From Forficula auricularia (lineage: Eukaryota; Arthropoda; Insecta; Dermaptera; Forficulidae), in NCBI GenBank assembly GCA_024734495.1, contig JALMQS010000162.1, positions 1,774,275 to 1,838,274 of the forward strand: a stretch of 64,000 bases of DNA, given 5' to 3'. The first letter of the stretch is position 1, and the number at the start of each line of letters is the position of its first letter. The position numbers and the translations under genes were made by a program. Below, in pieces: positions 37,601-45,900 of the stretch. The notes beneath the pieces were generated by a model, which was given only the letters and a program-made list of their open reading frames with translations, was not told where the DNA came from and did not search any database.

Positions 37601-38748
37601 GACTGTATTATTATTATTAAGTTGGGGGTTTTAGGGCCCATCGACTGCTAAGGTCATTAGCGTTACGGAGATGGTATATCTTTTATTTAATTTTTAAAAC
37701 AATAACTAATTTTTTGAGCCCTATTAGTCTGTATAATATTGTTTATAAGTATTGAATATTTTTCCTTATATTTCCTTACTCAAATTTAATTTTATTTAAT
37801 GCAATCTAGAGCAGTGTTCCGAAAAGTGTGTGCCGCGGCACACTGGTGTACCGTGGTCATTAGTTGGTATGCCGCGGAAAATGTCAAGTTTTATGAAGAT
37901 AATGCACCTACACATAGCTGAGAGTTATGCGAGCAGCCTTATCAACGATTAATTAATAAAATAAAGGGAGTGTGGTTTCACAATGAATGAAATAAAACTC
38001 AAAGAGGTTTATACAGACTCAATATATTTCGGGTCATTAGTCCATCATCATTTTCATATTATTTGAGTTTTATTTCATTCATTGTGAAACTACACTCCCT
38101 TTACTTTATTAATTATAATTATATATTATATATAATATAATCATGCTTCACCTAAAACCCACACCACTTTCCCTAAGTAAAATTATCAACGATTGCTCCA
38201 AATTTTGATCGCCTTGGCTCAGTTAAGCAGGCTTACATTTCTCATTAAACATCTTTTCATATTAGGTATATTCATTTTAATAATAAATAAATATTAAATA
38301 AACATTGGTTTTTTCTTTGGTGTACCTTTAAAATGTCTTCATTTGGTAGGTGTACCTTGAACACAAAAAGTTTGCGGAACACTGATCTAGAGCATAGATT
38401 GAACAGTAAATTTAAATTATTAATACATTTTTCATATTTTTAGCTGATGGAAATGAACGGGTTGAAGGAGAAATAACTGCTAAATCAGGAGGTAAGAATT
38501 TGAATTACTGATATTTTTTCTCTATAAACATCAAATGCTATTAAAATATATTTATTTGCTGAGAAATTACTCTATTTGACATTCTTAAGTAAATTATTGA
38601 TTAAATAGTAAAAAAAATACATTATATTTATATTGTTTCAGATGCACAATGTGAGTTTGGGAAAGTCAAGTTAAATATTGGCCAAAAAGTAGCAGGAACC
38701 AATTGTGAATGTCTTGTTCCACCTCTTGTCACCTGTTTTGTTAACTAA
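13564..38748 (+). CDS. Secreted cysteine-rich VWC-type protein (5' exon missing)
   Basis: Seven exons, 13564-13683, 14620-14731, 21703-21800, 21881-21997, 25856-25975, 38444-38491 and 38642-38748, splice in one frame to 240 residues and a TAA stop. All junctions are GT-AG. The cysteine pattern, C-x-F-x-G-x-x-Y, then C-x-C, then CCP and a final C, matches von Willebrand factor type C modules. There is the C-terminal half of one module (residues 2-40), two full modules (about 49-110 and 118-189) and a short cysteine-bearing tail (207-240). Such modules occur in extracellular matrix and BMP-binding proteins, so secretion is expected, but the substrate is unknown. No signal peptide is seen. The first exon must lie upstream of 13564 and end in phase 1. 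The long introns are full of transposons. ATTAAA at 38815 may be the poly(A) signal. Confidence 0.85.
14620..14731 (+). CDS. VWC gene exon, start of module 2
   Basis: Acceptor TTTTTTTAG, donor GTATGT. Residues 41-78 include GECSFRGKNYKKNEK and CMVSCICS, the N-terminal half of a VWC module. It ends in phase 2, unlike the phase 1 of the other junctions. Confidence 0.85.
15748..15955 (+). repeat. Hammerhead-bearing foldback copy
   Basis: The segment from GCCGAGAGTAGCAGAATTTT through CTGCTGGAATTATA to TTATTTATAAC is one arm, shared with 39355-39510 and 60065-60215. The loop contains the motif at 15876-15916. The other arm starts at 15913 (TCGTTATAAAT) and is truncated. Confidence 0.75.
15876..15916 (+). 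ncRNA. Hammerhead-ribozyme-like motif, best core
   Basis: CTGATGA (15878-15884), one extra A, stem II GAGGG/CTCTC-type pairing (15886-15890 with 15896-15900), GAAA (15901-15904), perfect stem III ACTA/TAGT (15904-15911), and cleavage nucleotide C at 15912. Stem I begins with two pairs (A77-T913, G76-C914) and then an internal mismatch. All invariant hammerhead residues are present. Cleavage is predicted between 15912 and 15913. Confidence 0.6.
16222..16380 (-). pseudogene. mariner transposase C-terminal relic
   Basis: On the - strand the frame includes STNLAPRDFFLF and LKTWLAGKRL, matching the motif around the third catalytic residue of mariner transposases (usual pattern SPDLAP-D-FLFP-LK). 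The following residues are degraded and the upstream frame is unrelated. It is not collinear with the N-terminal relic at 13.1 kb. Confidence 0.7.
16861..17521 (-). repeat. Dispersed repeat with internal duplication
   Basis: 16926-17040 and 17344-17463 are direct copies (ACACTCCTAATTTACAC start). The - strand terminus at 17491-17521 (AACGAGCAATTCTTG) is the reverse complement of 26290-26321, where the + strand continues with the same CGAAAACGGCTCTA segment. Confidence 0.7.
18423..18832. repeat. Foldback element with hammerhead-like cores in both arms
   Basis: The outer parts, GGTAGAAAATAAAATAA and its complement near 18815, are inverted. Each arm carries CTGAAGA-hairpin-GAAATGTC: 18531-18498 on the - strand and 18714-18747 on the + strand. 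Arms are diverged, so the element is old. Confidence 0.7.
19005..19410. mobile_element. Tigger-like MITE with TA duplication
   Basis: Ends CAGTGAAACCTCTCAAATCC and its complement, each next to TA (19003-19004, 19411-19412). Multiple CGGATTTC motifs lie near the right end. No transposase. Confidence 0.85.
19825..20569 (+). mobile_element. Family A repeat, copy 3
   Basis: Full-length: TTTACTTTACTATACAAGG start, (GTCT/GGTT)n stretch at 20040-20085, two tandem units, AGCTT end. It contains the longest open frame of the family (97 codons); related frames in copies 7, 8 and 12 are broken at different places, so coding is unlikely. Confidence 0.85.
21020..21328. mobile_element. hAT MITE
   Basis: Ends CAGGGGTTCCGAACCTTTTT and the complement of CAGGGGTTCCCAACCGG, a terminus common in hAT elements. 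The flanking 8-mers CTCTAGAA and ATTTAAAT no longer match. Confidence 0.75.
21703..21800 (+). CDS. VWC gene exon, end of module 2
   Basis: Acceptor TTTTTTCAG, donor GTTTGT. Residues 79-110 include ISCAFVDCPRVENC and DQCCPSNDC, the CCP signature of a VWC module. Ends in phase 1. Confidence 0.88.
21881..21997 (+). CDS. VWC gene exon, start of module 3
   Basis: Only 80 bases after the previous exon. Acceptor CTTTTTAG, donor GTAAGT. Residues 111-150 include HKCEFEGKTYFEGQRIYP and CTVCICGEGF, the N-terminal half of a VWC module and the clearest match in the gene. Confidence 0.9.
22618..23112. repeat. Foldback element
   Basis: Left arm TATTAAATATCTAAAAGTTT (from 22620) is complemented near 23080-23105. 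Both arms contain a degenerate hairpin-GAAACTTTTAG segment resembling the hammerhead-type arms. The Harbinger-like MITE at 22692 is inserted in it. Confidence 0.65.
22692..22987. mobile_element. PIF/Harbinger-like MITE, TTA duplication
   Basis: Ends AGGCTAGTTTAC and the complement of AGGTTAGTTTAC, flanked by TTA on both sides (22689-22691, 22988-22990). Confidence 0.75.
23118..23232 (+). mobile_element. Family A repeat, copy 4 (5' fragment)
   Basis: Only the first ~115 bases, from TTTACTTTACCATACAGGC to TTTTGATTAAA. Confidence 0.8.
23253..24243. mobile_element. PIF/Harbinger-like element, 991 bp
   Basis: Ends GGCCTGTTTCACACCTACC and the complement of a near-identical sequence, flanked by TTA (23250-23252 and 24244-24246). 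The first 90 bases hold GACGACTCG-type inverted motifs. No transposase frame. A 165-bp MITE is nested at 23525. Confidence 0.8.
23525..23689. mobile_element. 165-bp MITE, copy 2, exact 8-bp TSD
   Basis: Ends CGAGTGGTGAACCGCGA and the complement of CGAGGGGTGAACCGCGA, flanked on both sides by CTTATAGT (23517-23524, 23690-23697). Confidence 0.92.
24768..25610 (+). mobile_element. Family A repeat, copy 5 (diverged)
   Basis: TTTACTTTACCATACAGGTTATGG start; ends with AGTAAAGTCATGTGAATGG and CATCAG, flanked by ATT on both sides. The tandem-unit region is replaced by different G-rich sequence, suggesting a subfamily. Confidence 0.7.
25856..25975 (+). CDS. VWC gene exon, end of module 3
   Basis: Acceptor TTTTTAG, donor GTAAGT. 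Residues 150-190 include APFCKKVGCG, SGCAPNYVRGNCCPFGSEC. The length and phase equal those of the first recognised exon, which suggests exon-unit duplication. Confidence 0.88.
26290..26470 (+). repeat. Dispersed repeat end, inverse of 17.5 kb copy
   Basis: Begins CTTATCTTATTATATTAAAC and continues with AACGAGCAATTCTTG and CTCGAAAACGGCTCTAACG. It is homologous to 17430-17521 in reverse. Confidence 0.7.
26668..26712 (-). ncRNA. Hammerhead-like motif, solo
   Basis: On the - strand CTGAAGA (26706-26700), a GGAGG-containing hairpin, GAAT instead of GAAA, then TGTC. Flanking AAATCC/GGATTT can pair, though with the core C included. No foldback arms were recognised around it. Confidence 0.3.
27040..28530. 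repeat. 1.5-kb palindrome of dispersed repeats
   Basis: The left half (AACCTTTTGAGGTACACAAA at 27054 and onward) reappears inverted in the right half (around 28490), with an axis near 27.7-27.9 kb. Each half contains the GAGCGAAT / GATCGATTTC unit also present at the window ends. Confidence 0.75.
28766..29640 (+). repeat. Direct repeat pair
   Basis: 28766-28990 and 29393-29625 are direct copies (GAGTCATCAG, then ATTTCATCCATA). A (TA)n run closes the second copy. Confidence 0.65.
29861..30296 (+). mobile_element. Family A repeat, copy 6 (diverged, truncated)
   Basis: TACTTTGCCATAGAGGGTATGG start; core AGCTCAAAAACTAGTGTGAA present; lacks the tandem units and the CAGCTT end. Confidence 0.7.
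30297..31171. other. Intronic DNA, unassigned
   Basis: 30520-30620 is GC-richer, with hAT-like CGGCCCTGCACC. 30880-31090 contains CCACTGTCCCCC and ACAATGAGACGG motifs that recur at 31840-31880 and 32220-32250, so an unrecognised element probably covers this area. Confidence 0.4.
31172..31601. mobile_element. hAT element with exact 8-bp TSD
   Basis: Ends CAGGGTCGCGCC and the complement of CAGGGCCGAGCC, flanked by ATTTTTAA (31164-31171 and 31602-31609). The interior has GAGAATCACTCGG-type sequence of another hAT end, so it may be composite. Overlapping opposite-strand ORFs are not genes. Confidence 0.85.
31610..33088. other. Intronic DNA, unassigned repeats
   Basis: Shares GTCCCACTGTCCCC motifs with 31030-31080. 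A GAATTCGATCCCGGGGC stretch at 32648-32664 is tRNA/SINE-like but isolated. Nothing else recognised. Confidence 0.4.
33089..33360. repeat. Foldback with tRNA-like arm
   Basis: Palindromic arms (GAGAGGTTCGTCCTC near 33151 and its partner near 33285). GATTCGATTCCTAAGGGG resembles a tRNA T arm. The outer part, GATGAA-CTCTCTGATATGC, is homologous to the foldbacks at 46.8 and 49.8 kb. Confidence 0.7.
33416..33520. repeat. Long hairpin
   Basis: About 45-bp arms: AAAACTTTGAGTAAGATACG pairs with the sequence ending CAAGTTTTGAT near 33512. The loop is about 12 bases. Confidence 0.75.
33844..34701 (+). mobile_element. Family A repeat, copy 7 (three tandem units)
   Basis: Full-length. Three or more ~110-bp units with CCAAATT-TGTATACATAATCAGTGG and G-runs. 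Ends CACGTCAGCTT. Confidence 0.88.
34856..35387. mobile_element. Mariner-type foldback MITE, TA duplication
   Basis: Ends GAGGGTGTGGCATAAAGATC and the complement of CAGGGTGGGCATAAAGATC, flanked by TA on both sides (34854-34855, 35388-35389). Long arms; the centre holds units related to the family A tandem module. Confidence 0.75.
35480..35670. repeat. Small foldback with tRNA-like loop
   Basis: AAAGAAAATCAC (35500) pairs with GTGATTTTCTTT (35654). The loop has GGGAATTAAACCC, tRNA T-arm-like when reversed. Weak. Confidence 0.4.
35878..36611 (+). mobile_element. Family A repeat, copy 8
   Basis: Full-length with about three tandem units; ATT on both flanks. The end is CACGTCAGCTT. Confidence 0.87.
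36612..37803. other. Intronic DNA, one recognisable repeat end
   Basis: 36848-36915 has AGGGTTCC-AAAACGGGACC followed by (GTCT)n, a layout like family A but with different sequence; 34779-34812 is a short hairpin of the same type. The 60-codon ORF at 37379 has no recognisable features. Confidence 0.45.
37812..38384. mobile_element. hAT element with exact 8-bp TSD
   Basis: Ends CAGTGTTCCGAAAAG and the complement of CAGTGTTCCGCAAAC, flanked by ATCTAGAG (37804-37811, 38385-38392). A palindromic foldback (about 37963-38110) with a CCCGAAATATATT loop is nested inside. It sits 59 bases upstream of the next VWC exon. Confidence 0.92.
38444..38491 (+). CDS. VWC gene, short linker exon
   Basis: Acceptor ATTTTTAG, donor GTAAGA. 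Encodes residues 190-206 (DGNERVEGEITAKSG), hydrophilic, no cysteine. The 48-base length and phase 1 ends keep the frame. Confidence 0.8.
38642..38748 (+). CDS. VWC gene, terminal exon
   Basis: Acceptor TGTTTCAG. Residues 207-240 include AQCEFGKVKLNIGQKV and CECLVPPLVTC, a shortened VWC-like start, then a TAA stop at 38746-38748. Confidence 0.85.
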
Positions 38749-38814
38749 AATATGATATCCTTAAATTTTTAATTAATGTAACATTTATAAAATCTTTTTT
38801 CAATTCAAGATAAT

Positions 38815-38820
38815 ATTAAA
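38815..38820 (+). promoter_or_regulatory. Candidate poly(A) signal of VWC gene
   Basis: ATTAAA 67 bases after the stop. It is the second most common animal hexamer, but in AT-rich DNA it can arise by chance. Confidence 0.4.
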
Positions 38821-39354
38821 TAATGAATTCCTTATATTTTGTAAAGTATTTTCCAAAAATCTCCAGTGAATAATAATAATGTTTTTTATTTTTTCATTTC
38901 CCTCTCATTAAGATACTATCAAAATAATCTATTTTTTAATTATTTTTTTCACATAATCTAAACATCATCATTCTACATTAATATTTGTAATACTTGTTAA
39001 TTTAATACTTTCCAATTGCTTTTCAATATACATTATGATATTAAAAATTGTTTATGTGAAAATTCACTGTTATATCTTTCACCTGGAGATTCATTTTCGT
39101 CCTTATTAGTTTATTATTATCAACAGGTAGGAATAAAATCCTATCTTTAAGATGGAGTTCCACAAGTAAGAACAAATGAGTCGGCCAGAAGCCAATGCTG
39201 TTATCCAACTTTTGGAAATTTTCGTATATTCTTATCCAACAAATTAGGTTTTCTTTTTAGTACAAAATATTTTATTACTTGCTTTAGTTTTCCTCAGTAG
39301 GGACTAATTTTTATTCTTAATATGTTTTCTTATATGATGGGATTTAAAAAACAT
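38821..39354. other. Intergenic DNA after VWC gene
   Basis: 3' untranslated region and spacer; nothing else recognised. Confidence 0.45.
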
Positions 39355-39515
39355 CAAAGGAGACAATAAGAGTGTGTCTTCTGCTGGAATTATAAATTTT
39401 ATTTATTTATAACGATCGTTATAAATAAATAAAATTTATAATTCCAGCAGAAGACACACTCTTTTATTGTCTCCTTCAATATATAAAAATTCTGCTACTC
39501 TCGGCACAAAAACTT
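39355..39515. repeat. Near-perfect foldback without loop
   Basis: The inverted arms meet at 39415/39416 (ATAACGA|TCGTTAT). Same family as 15748-15955, but the hammerhead-bearing loop is absent. The right arm begins TCGTTATAAAT, identical to the sequence just after the predicted ribozyme cleavage site at 15912. Confidence 0.88.
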
Positions 39516-40090
39516 TCAATTTAATTAAAAAACGTCGTTTTATGGACTTGACTGCTTTGGCTCCTGAGTGACTCAATTAAAGAGGCAGTGGTTATTTATT
39601 CATTCTTTCCGAGTTTATTCAATGAACTTTTGATTTTTTGAACATGCTAAGCATCTCTTTACTTGAACTATATCTATCAGAGCAGGAAAAAAATAGCTTC
39701 TATTGATGTCTTTTGATTGGAATGTGGTGTACAATTTTAATCGATATTTTTTTTTCATAAATATAATTTCGATTAAATTAGGGACCATCCATTAACTACG
39801 CCACGGAAATTTTGTGGTTATTTGAGCTCTCAATCTGAATATTATTTTTTTAATTTTAATTTTTTTTTTAAATGTGTAACATATTAAAATAAATCTAAAA
39901 AACACAAAACAATTGTTACATTTTTATTGGTTGTCCTTATATTAATATTACACCAAAAAATCAATGGGAGGGGGTCGGATTTTGAAATTTTTCTTTCTGA
40001 GTTTTTAAACAGAAATTTAGTTAGTTGAGTGGATGTTGATGAGGCAGTCCAAAGAAAGAAGATAATTTATACTATCTTTTTATTTTTATT

Positions 40091-40137
40091 CAAAACCCGA
40101 CGTTTGGGAGACTATTCCCTCCTTCTTCAGGGTTTTG
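40091..40137 (-). ncRNA. Hammerhead-like motif, left arm
   Basis: CTGAAGA, stem II GGAG/CTCC, CAAA in place of GAAA, ACGTC. CAAAACC can pair with GGTTTTG, with one extra G. The core G-to-C change should inactivate it. Confidence 0.4.
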
Positions 40138-40334
40138 AAAGTCAGTGAAGGAAATTCAATGCGACATTCCCCTCTGTCTCCTCTTTTAGTGGCAGTAACA
40201 ATAATATTGTATTTCATTCTCAGCAGAATTATAATGTAGTACTGCTGAGAATGAAATACAATATATTATTGTTACTGTCACTGAAAGAGGAGACAGAGGG
40301 GAGGGTCGCATTGAATTTCCTTCACTGACTTTTC

Positions 40335-40378
40335 AAGGCCCTGAAGAGGGAGGGAATAGTCTCCGAAACGTCGGTTTT
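40335..40378 (+). ncRNA. Hammerhead-like motif, right arm, intact core
   Basis: CTGAAGA (40341-40347), one extra G, stem II GGAG/CTCC (40349-40352 with 40361-40364), GAAA (40365-40368), minimal stem III ACGT and cleavage nucleotide C at 40372. Stem I is AAGGCC (40335-40340) with GGTTTT (40373-40378), six pairs counting two G-T wobbles. Short ACGT stem III is the kind that works as a dimer in Penelope-type hammerheads. Confidence 0.58.
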
Positions 40379-40701
40379 TAATAAAATAAACTTTTAATAA
40401 AAAGATAGTATAAATTATCTTCTTTCTTTGGACTGCCTCATCAACATCCACTCAACTTCACTTATCAGCCCGTCTTCAAAAATTACTCCAATTTAGTTAG
40501 TTTTTAATTAAAAACTAAACTAATAATTTTATTAAAATTTATTGTAATTTACGAATCACAACAACCTATAACTGTTCGAAAGAAAATTGGTGATAAAATT
40601 TAAAGTAAATTTGTCAGGATTAATAATTTTGATCAGAATTAATTAGTTTACGCACATTACTCCTTTTGATTACGTAAAAAGAAGAAAAAAACAACGGAGG
40701 G

Positions 40702-40758
40702 GTACAGGGTATGGTCACGTATTGTAATCGTGGATGAAAAAAGTGTTGTTTTTTTCGG
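40702..40758 (+). mobile_element. Family A fragment, copy 9
   Basis: Only TACAGGGTATGGTCACG to AAGTGTTG remains. Confidence 0.65.
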
Positions 40759-40913
40759 GTAGGGATCACGCGTTAGTTAGTAATGCGTATGCATGCATTG
40801 CATGTTACCCACTCAGTCTTCTTTTTGGGAAGTGTTAGGAAGTTGGCTAATGTCATCATCTTCTTCGTCCAAGGAAAAAGGAAAATATGTCTAATGCCTA
40901 ATTATCTAATTAC

Positions 40914-41551
40914 ACTGTTCGACAAAAAAGTGCTCCTCGTAAACCTAACAATGGATTCCAGTAGAGTTTTCTACGCTGATTATCCTTCAATTTTCCAATT
41001 TTTAGAACACATCACAGTTTTGAGATATTATCGGTCAAAATGACGAAAAAGGCCATTTTGACCTATTTTCGAGTCCCATTAAATATTAAACAGCAATATT
41101 TGAAATCAAAATATTTTGTTGACGTAATAGAAACCAGCTTTCCTCTTTGATTTTCAAATTATCACTTGTTTTTAGCTCGATTAGAACTCGACTTATAACT
41201 AAAAAACTAAATCTACGTGATTATAAAGGATAAAAAAACATAGATAAAAACATAAGGTTTTAGATTTTTAGTTATAACTCGAGTTCTAATTGAGTTAAAC
41301 ACAAGTGGAAATTTGAAAATCAAAGAGGAGGCTGATTTCTATTACGTCAAGAAAATATTTCAGTTTAATATTTGATGGACTAGAAAATGGGTCGAAATGG
41401 CCTTTTTCGTCTTTTAGACCGATAATATCTCAAAACTCTGACGTGTTGTAGAAAATCGGGAAATTGCAGGATGATCAGCGTGGAGGATTCTACTGGAATC
41501 CATTGTTAGTTTACGTGGTGCAATTTTTGTTTAAATTTCGTCGAGCAGGGT
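40914..41551. repeat. Foldback element, ~300-bp arms
   Basis: CTGTTCGACAAAAAAGTG at the left and its relative ending CGTCGAGCAGGG at the right; the interiors (AACAATGGATTCCAGTAGA and complement) match over about 300 bp. The ORF at 40783 ends within the arm and is not considered a gene. Confidence 0.8.
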
Positions 41552-42207
41552 TATCTATGTAAAAATAAATATGATGTATGAACTTTTATAGGTACTGCTT
41601 GCAACTAATACCTAGTTAATTATTTTAATAATTTAGATATGACCCCTTCTTAAATTGTGACATAATTTATGGATGACCACTTACAGTGGTTGAAAAAATA
41701 ATTTTAGAAATATATTAGTTGAAAATAACCTTTCATATTCAAATAGATAATAATAAAATAAAAAGGACAAACATTTGGTCATTTATTTTCATTTTTCAAT
41801 CCTAAACTAAGTTTAAGTTGCACCTTTTGGGGCGCTTTTATTCACTATTGTAATCATAATAATAATAAAATTATTTAATTTTTTATATTGCATACAATGT
41901 AAAAGTGAATTTTAAATGAATGATTAAATGATAATATTTTTAAAATAAAGATATACTTATGAAAAACTTTATAAAATAAAAAATTAAAATTAAAATAGAT
42001 ACTATTATTTATTCTATTAATATAGTGATTAATATAAAATTATTTTATATGATAGAAATAAAGAATTTTTAATTTATAACAAAAGTAAAAAAAATATTTA
42101 ATAATCTGTATTCTTATATTATGAATCATTTTGGCATGTCATGGCAGCATATTATTTTTTCAAATGCAATAAAACAAAATACATCTTAGGAAAAAGAACC
42201 GTATATG
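41552..42207. other. AT-rich intergenic DNA
   Basis: Nothing recognised. Confidence 0.45.
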
Positions 42208-42439
42208 CAGGGCAGTCGAGAGGGGGGAATCCCCCCCGGGCCCGTGTTTTTAAATGGGAATTCGGAACATTGAAAATTTTTTCCAATTTTTTATCACATT
42301 TTTTTTTAAAACAATTTGTTTGTGGAATAATTTTATAGATGCATTTAAAAACTTTTCAAATTCCCTGCAAGGAAATCATACTATCACAATCACAATCACA
42401 TATGCTTTCACAAATTTTCATTTTCTCTCGACGGCCCTG
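42208..42439. mobile_element. hAT MITE
   Basis: Ends CAGGGCAGTCGAGAG and the complement of CAGGGCCGTCGAGAG. The flanks CGTATATG and CGCATTAG are only partly alike. Confidence 0.7.
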
Positions 42440-42610
42440 CGCATTAGAATGTATCTAATATTTTATTTTTACTGTGACGGAAAATGAGAATTGAGCTCTC
42501 CAAAATTGTTTCATAATAAATATAACAAATACTAAATTCATATTTATTTTATACTATTAATTATAGAATATTATAAGAAAAAGCGTACGATTCTCGTATA
42601 TATTTGTATG

Positions 42611-42616
42611 TTTATT
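42611..42616 (-). promoter_or_regulatory. Candidate poly(A) signal of COMMD2
   Basis: AATAAA on the - strand, 98 bases beyond the COMMD2 stop. Confidence 0.5.
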
Positions 42617-42713
42617 TTCTTTATAAATGATATTTAATTAATTGAAATATGGTTAATAAACAAAGTATGGTGAGTTTTTCAAATCCGGTAGAAAGAATTG
42701 GTGCTTTTGATGG

Positions 42714-42920
42714 CTATTGTAAATTCCTCTGTACTCTTTTGGTGTGATGACTTCGAGATTCCAGAAGGGCTTGTTCCAATGTATGCGTAATGTGGCCGAG
42801 TGTGCCCGGATCAACCTGAAGAACTTTACATTGCAGATCAGTTCCTTCTTCTGAATCACTAAGGGTGAATTGCAAAGTCACCTGAGGCCTGGCTTGTTTC
42901 AATAGGGATCTTGAGGCGAC
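42714..42920 (-). CDS. COMMD2: COMMD2 exon 5 (C-terminal COMM domain)
   Basis: Acceptor TTTTTAG; begins VASRSLLKQARPQVTLQF, encodes residues 134-201 and the stop. The exon joins in phase 0, within the conserved FEIQ-VASRSL motif. Confidence 0.94.
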   Translation of the reverse strand, partial: VASRSLLKQARPQVTLQFTLSDSEEGTDLQCKVLQVDPGTLGHITHTLEQALLESRSHHTKRVQRNLQ

Positions 42921-45900
42921 CTAAAAATAAATTGTAAATGCAATTTAAGAATTAATATTACTCTTGATTTGATATTGAAATTTGTATATAAATATACAGT
43001 TCAATAGTTATAAAGAAAAATAAATTAAAGCGAAAAATAAAATTATAATAAATAGAGCATTGATTTTCAACCGGTATGACCGAAGAGGATCTTAGGTTTG
43101 TCTCGAAATTTTTTAAAATCTTATTACAAATTTTAAGGAGGTTCTTTCGCGACAATCCACACAAAAAGTTTTAGCCTCGTAACCACTCTATAAATTTTAG
43201 GTTATGTTTTTTTAACGTGACTGTCCACTCACACTACGGAATCTCTATATGGATACACACATACTAGTCGGATCGTTTCCAAGCCATTGTGCTTATATCC
43301 CCTCCACTAAAAATAATCGCCCAAATATGATTGTGTTTATTGTTTTTTATCAAAACTAACGTAGTAAATAATTTCTATTTTTTTAAGTTACTCCGAATAT
43401 ATTATTCTAACAAATATTAGTTTTTCATCAAGATGGTGAAATTCCTTCAATGAAAAAAAATAAAATAATGATCATATCCCCACCCTTTCCCTATCTACCC
43501 TATGTAAAAAATAACATTTTTAATTGCAATTATTTCATGTTTGGTGTGGTAAATCGTCTTCAAATTTTAACAGTATGTGTATTATGCTTTTCATGACATA
43601 TATATATATATATATATATATATTATTCCAAGTTTCAAAGACTTCTTGAATTTTTGCATTTGTGAAAGAACTACCTTAATGAGATTTATAAGGTTTTTCG
43701 ATCGATGATACAACTTTTGCAATCAATAATGAATTTTTATTACAATATATCCAACACCATTGCTGAAGACATGAGAAGAACCATTTAAAATCCAAAATAG
43801 ACATCGATTCTCGTCTAATCTGGAGGAACAACCATTCTACATTGCATTTTTGAAGTTTCGACCATTGATAAGCATTATTGAATACATGGAAGAAACAACA
43901 CATGGTTCCATTAATGGTCGTAATTTCAAAAAACCTGTTCCTTCAATTTTAGACAGAATCGAAAGTTATTTGTGATTTTACGTGGTTGCCTCCATGTCTT
44001 CAACAAAGGTGAACTTAATACAAATTGATTGCAAAGGCTGTGTAATTGAGTGCAAGTTGTATTATCGAGTGAAAAACCCTCTAGTTATGTAGGTTATTGG
44101 AAAGAACAATGTTTAATGAAAACGATTTTTAATTAATTAAGCGACGTTTCGTTCTTTTCTTCAGGCTAGCATTAATTATATTGAGTATTCCGTTATTTTA
44201 TTTATGGACAAAGAATTTCTTATATTATTAAAATCATTGCGTTTTAAAGTCAGTTTTAACTATTAATTTATTTGGTTATTTCGTAGTTACTAATTAATAG
44301 ATAGTTAAAACTGTCTTTAAGGCCTAATGATTTTAATAAAACAAGCGACTTTATGTGCATTCATAAAATAGTAGAATACACAATATAATTAATGCGTGCC
44401 TGGAGAAGTGCTAATTAAATTGATAAATGATTAATTAATTAAAAAGGGTTTTTATTGAACACTGTTCTTCTTTCTAATAAGCTACATAATTTTTAAAAGG
44501 TCATTAATTAAATAATTTTCAAAAGAGGTCGAAAGCACACAAAGTGTACATATTTCAAACCGCTTTAAATTTATACGAGTAAATATATTTTGTTAATGTA
44601 TATCTACATAATATATAAATGATTACAATTCTTTAAGAACAATCACAAAAAGTCCATGGATGATGTGGATGCTGCGCATCCCTAAAATTTAAAAAAGACA
44701 AGAGATTTTTCATAACGTGTCATTATAAGATAAAATTTGAAAAATAACGAAAAATTCTGCGAATATCCATGAATTTTAGAAAAAATAGTAAAACATAATA
44801 ACATTTTAAAAATTAATTTGGACAGCATCTCCTGGTTGAAATGTCACCGCCCTCCAGTGGTACGTAGGTATATATACATTTTTTGAAAATGTTTATTAAA
44901 ACTTCAAACGTTTCTATAAAGTCCCTTATTTTCAAATTTTTCATTGATAAAGGAAACGAAACGTTTGGAGTTTTAATAAAGGTTTTATGATTGTTTCTAT
45001 AGAGAACTATATTAATTAATTTACGTATATATATATATATATCAAACCAGTCTTACTACTGTATACTCAATGATGATGATATATATATATATATATATAT
45101 ATATAAGTATAGGTTTATTTGCATCAAACAGCGCACAACTTCAGTAATTTCCTCTTAAGAATCAACAACTAGTAGATTCGGTACGTTTTCCAAACATTTT
45201 CGCGATTCGACATTTTGTTCTCAACAAATAGTCTGAACTAAAAAGTTGAAAATTGGCACAGAGATGTAGTTTATAAATATTTACAAACTGTGAGCCAAAT
45301 TTCAAGTTAGATAGCTCACAATGAAGATTCGATTTTTTTCTGATTTTTTCAATTTTGATATATCGTCGCCTTAGAGAGTAAACCTGCAAACTCACAACAA
45401 GAAAATTTTACAGGGCACAGAAAAAACAAACAAAATTTAGTATTGTTGTTATGGAAAAAACTATTTTTCACATTTATTTTCTACAAGTTACGATCGTAAT
45501 TTTAAGTAGCAGTTTTACTTGGACGATGCTTTCTTTCGAAAGGTATTAATATGTCATATATGATAAAAAATGGTGTTAGCAGGTTTACACTTTTAGCCTA
45601 CGATATGTATTATCTTAGATTCCATACTTGTTTATCTTTCAGTATAAATAAAAAATAACTTCGAGGATGCACTAAGTTTTATTAATTTAAAACTCATCAG
45701 GTGTTTATTTATTTACCCTATATAAGTAATTCGGGCTTTGCAATTGCAATTCATTTTAATTAAAAATGTATATAAAGATAAATCAAATTTGAGGGATTTA
45801 TCAACTGCGATCAATTGCCTACACCTGGCTCTTTTAGCTTTCATCGGGCATTTCGTCATTGGATTATAAATTTATTTTAAGGGTTCTCCTTCTTCTCCAA

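Larger units (their letters stand above)
25976..38443 (+). other. Intron of VWC gene (12.5 kb)
   Basis: Contains the repeats listed separately between 26.2 and 38.4 kb. I found no exon with a VWC-like cysteine pattern inside it, and the flanking exons join in frame. Confidence 0.7.
40024..40456. repeat. Large foldback with hammerhead-like motif in each arm
   Basis: Arms 40024-40226 and 40242-40456 are highly similar inverted copies (GTTGAGTGGATGTTGATGAG against its complement at the right end). The loop is about 15 bases. Confidence 0.9.
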
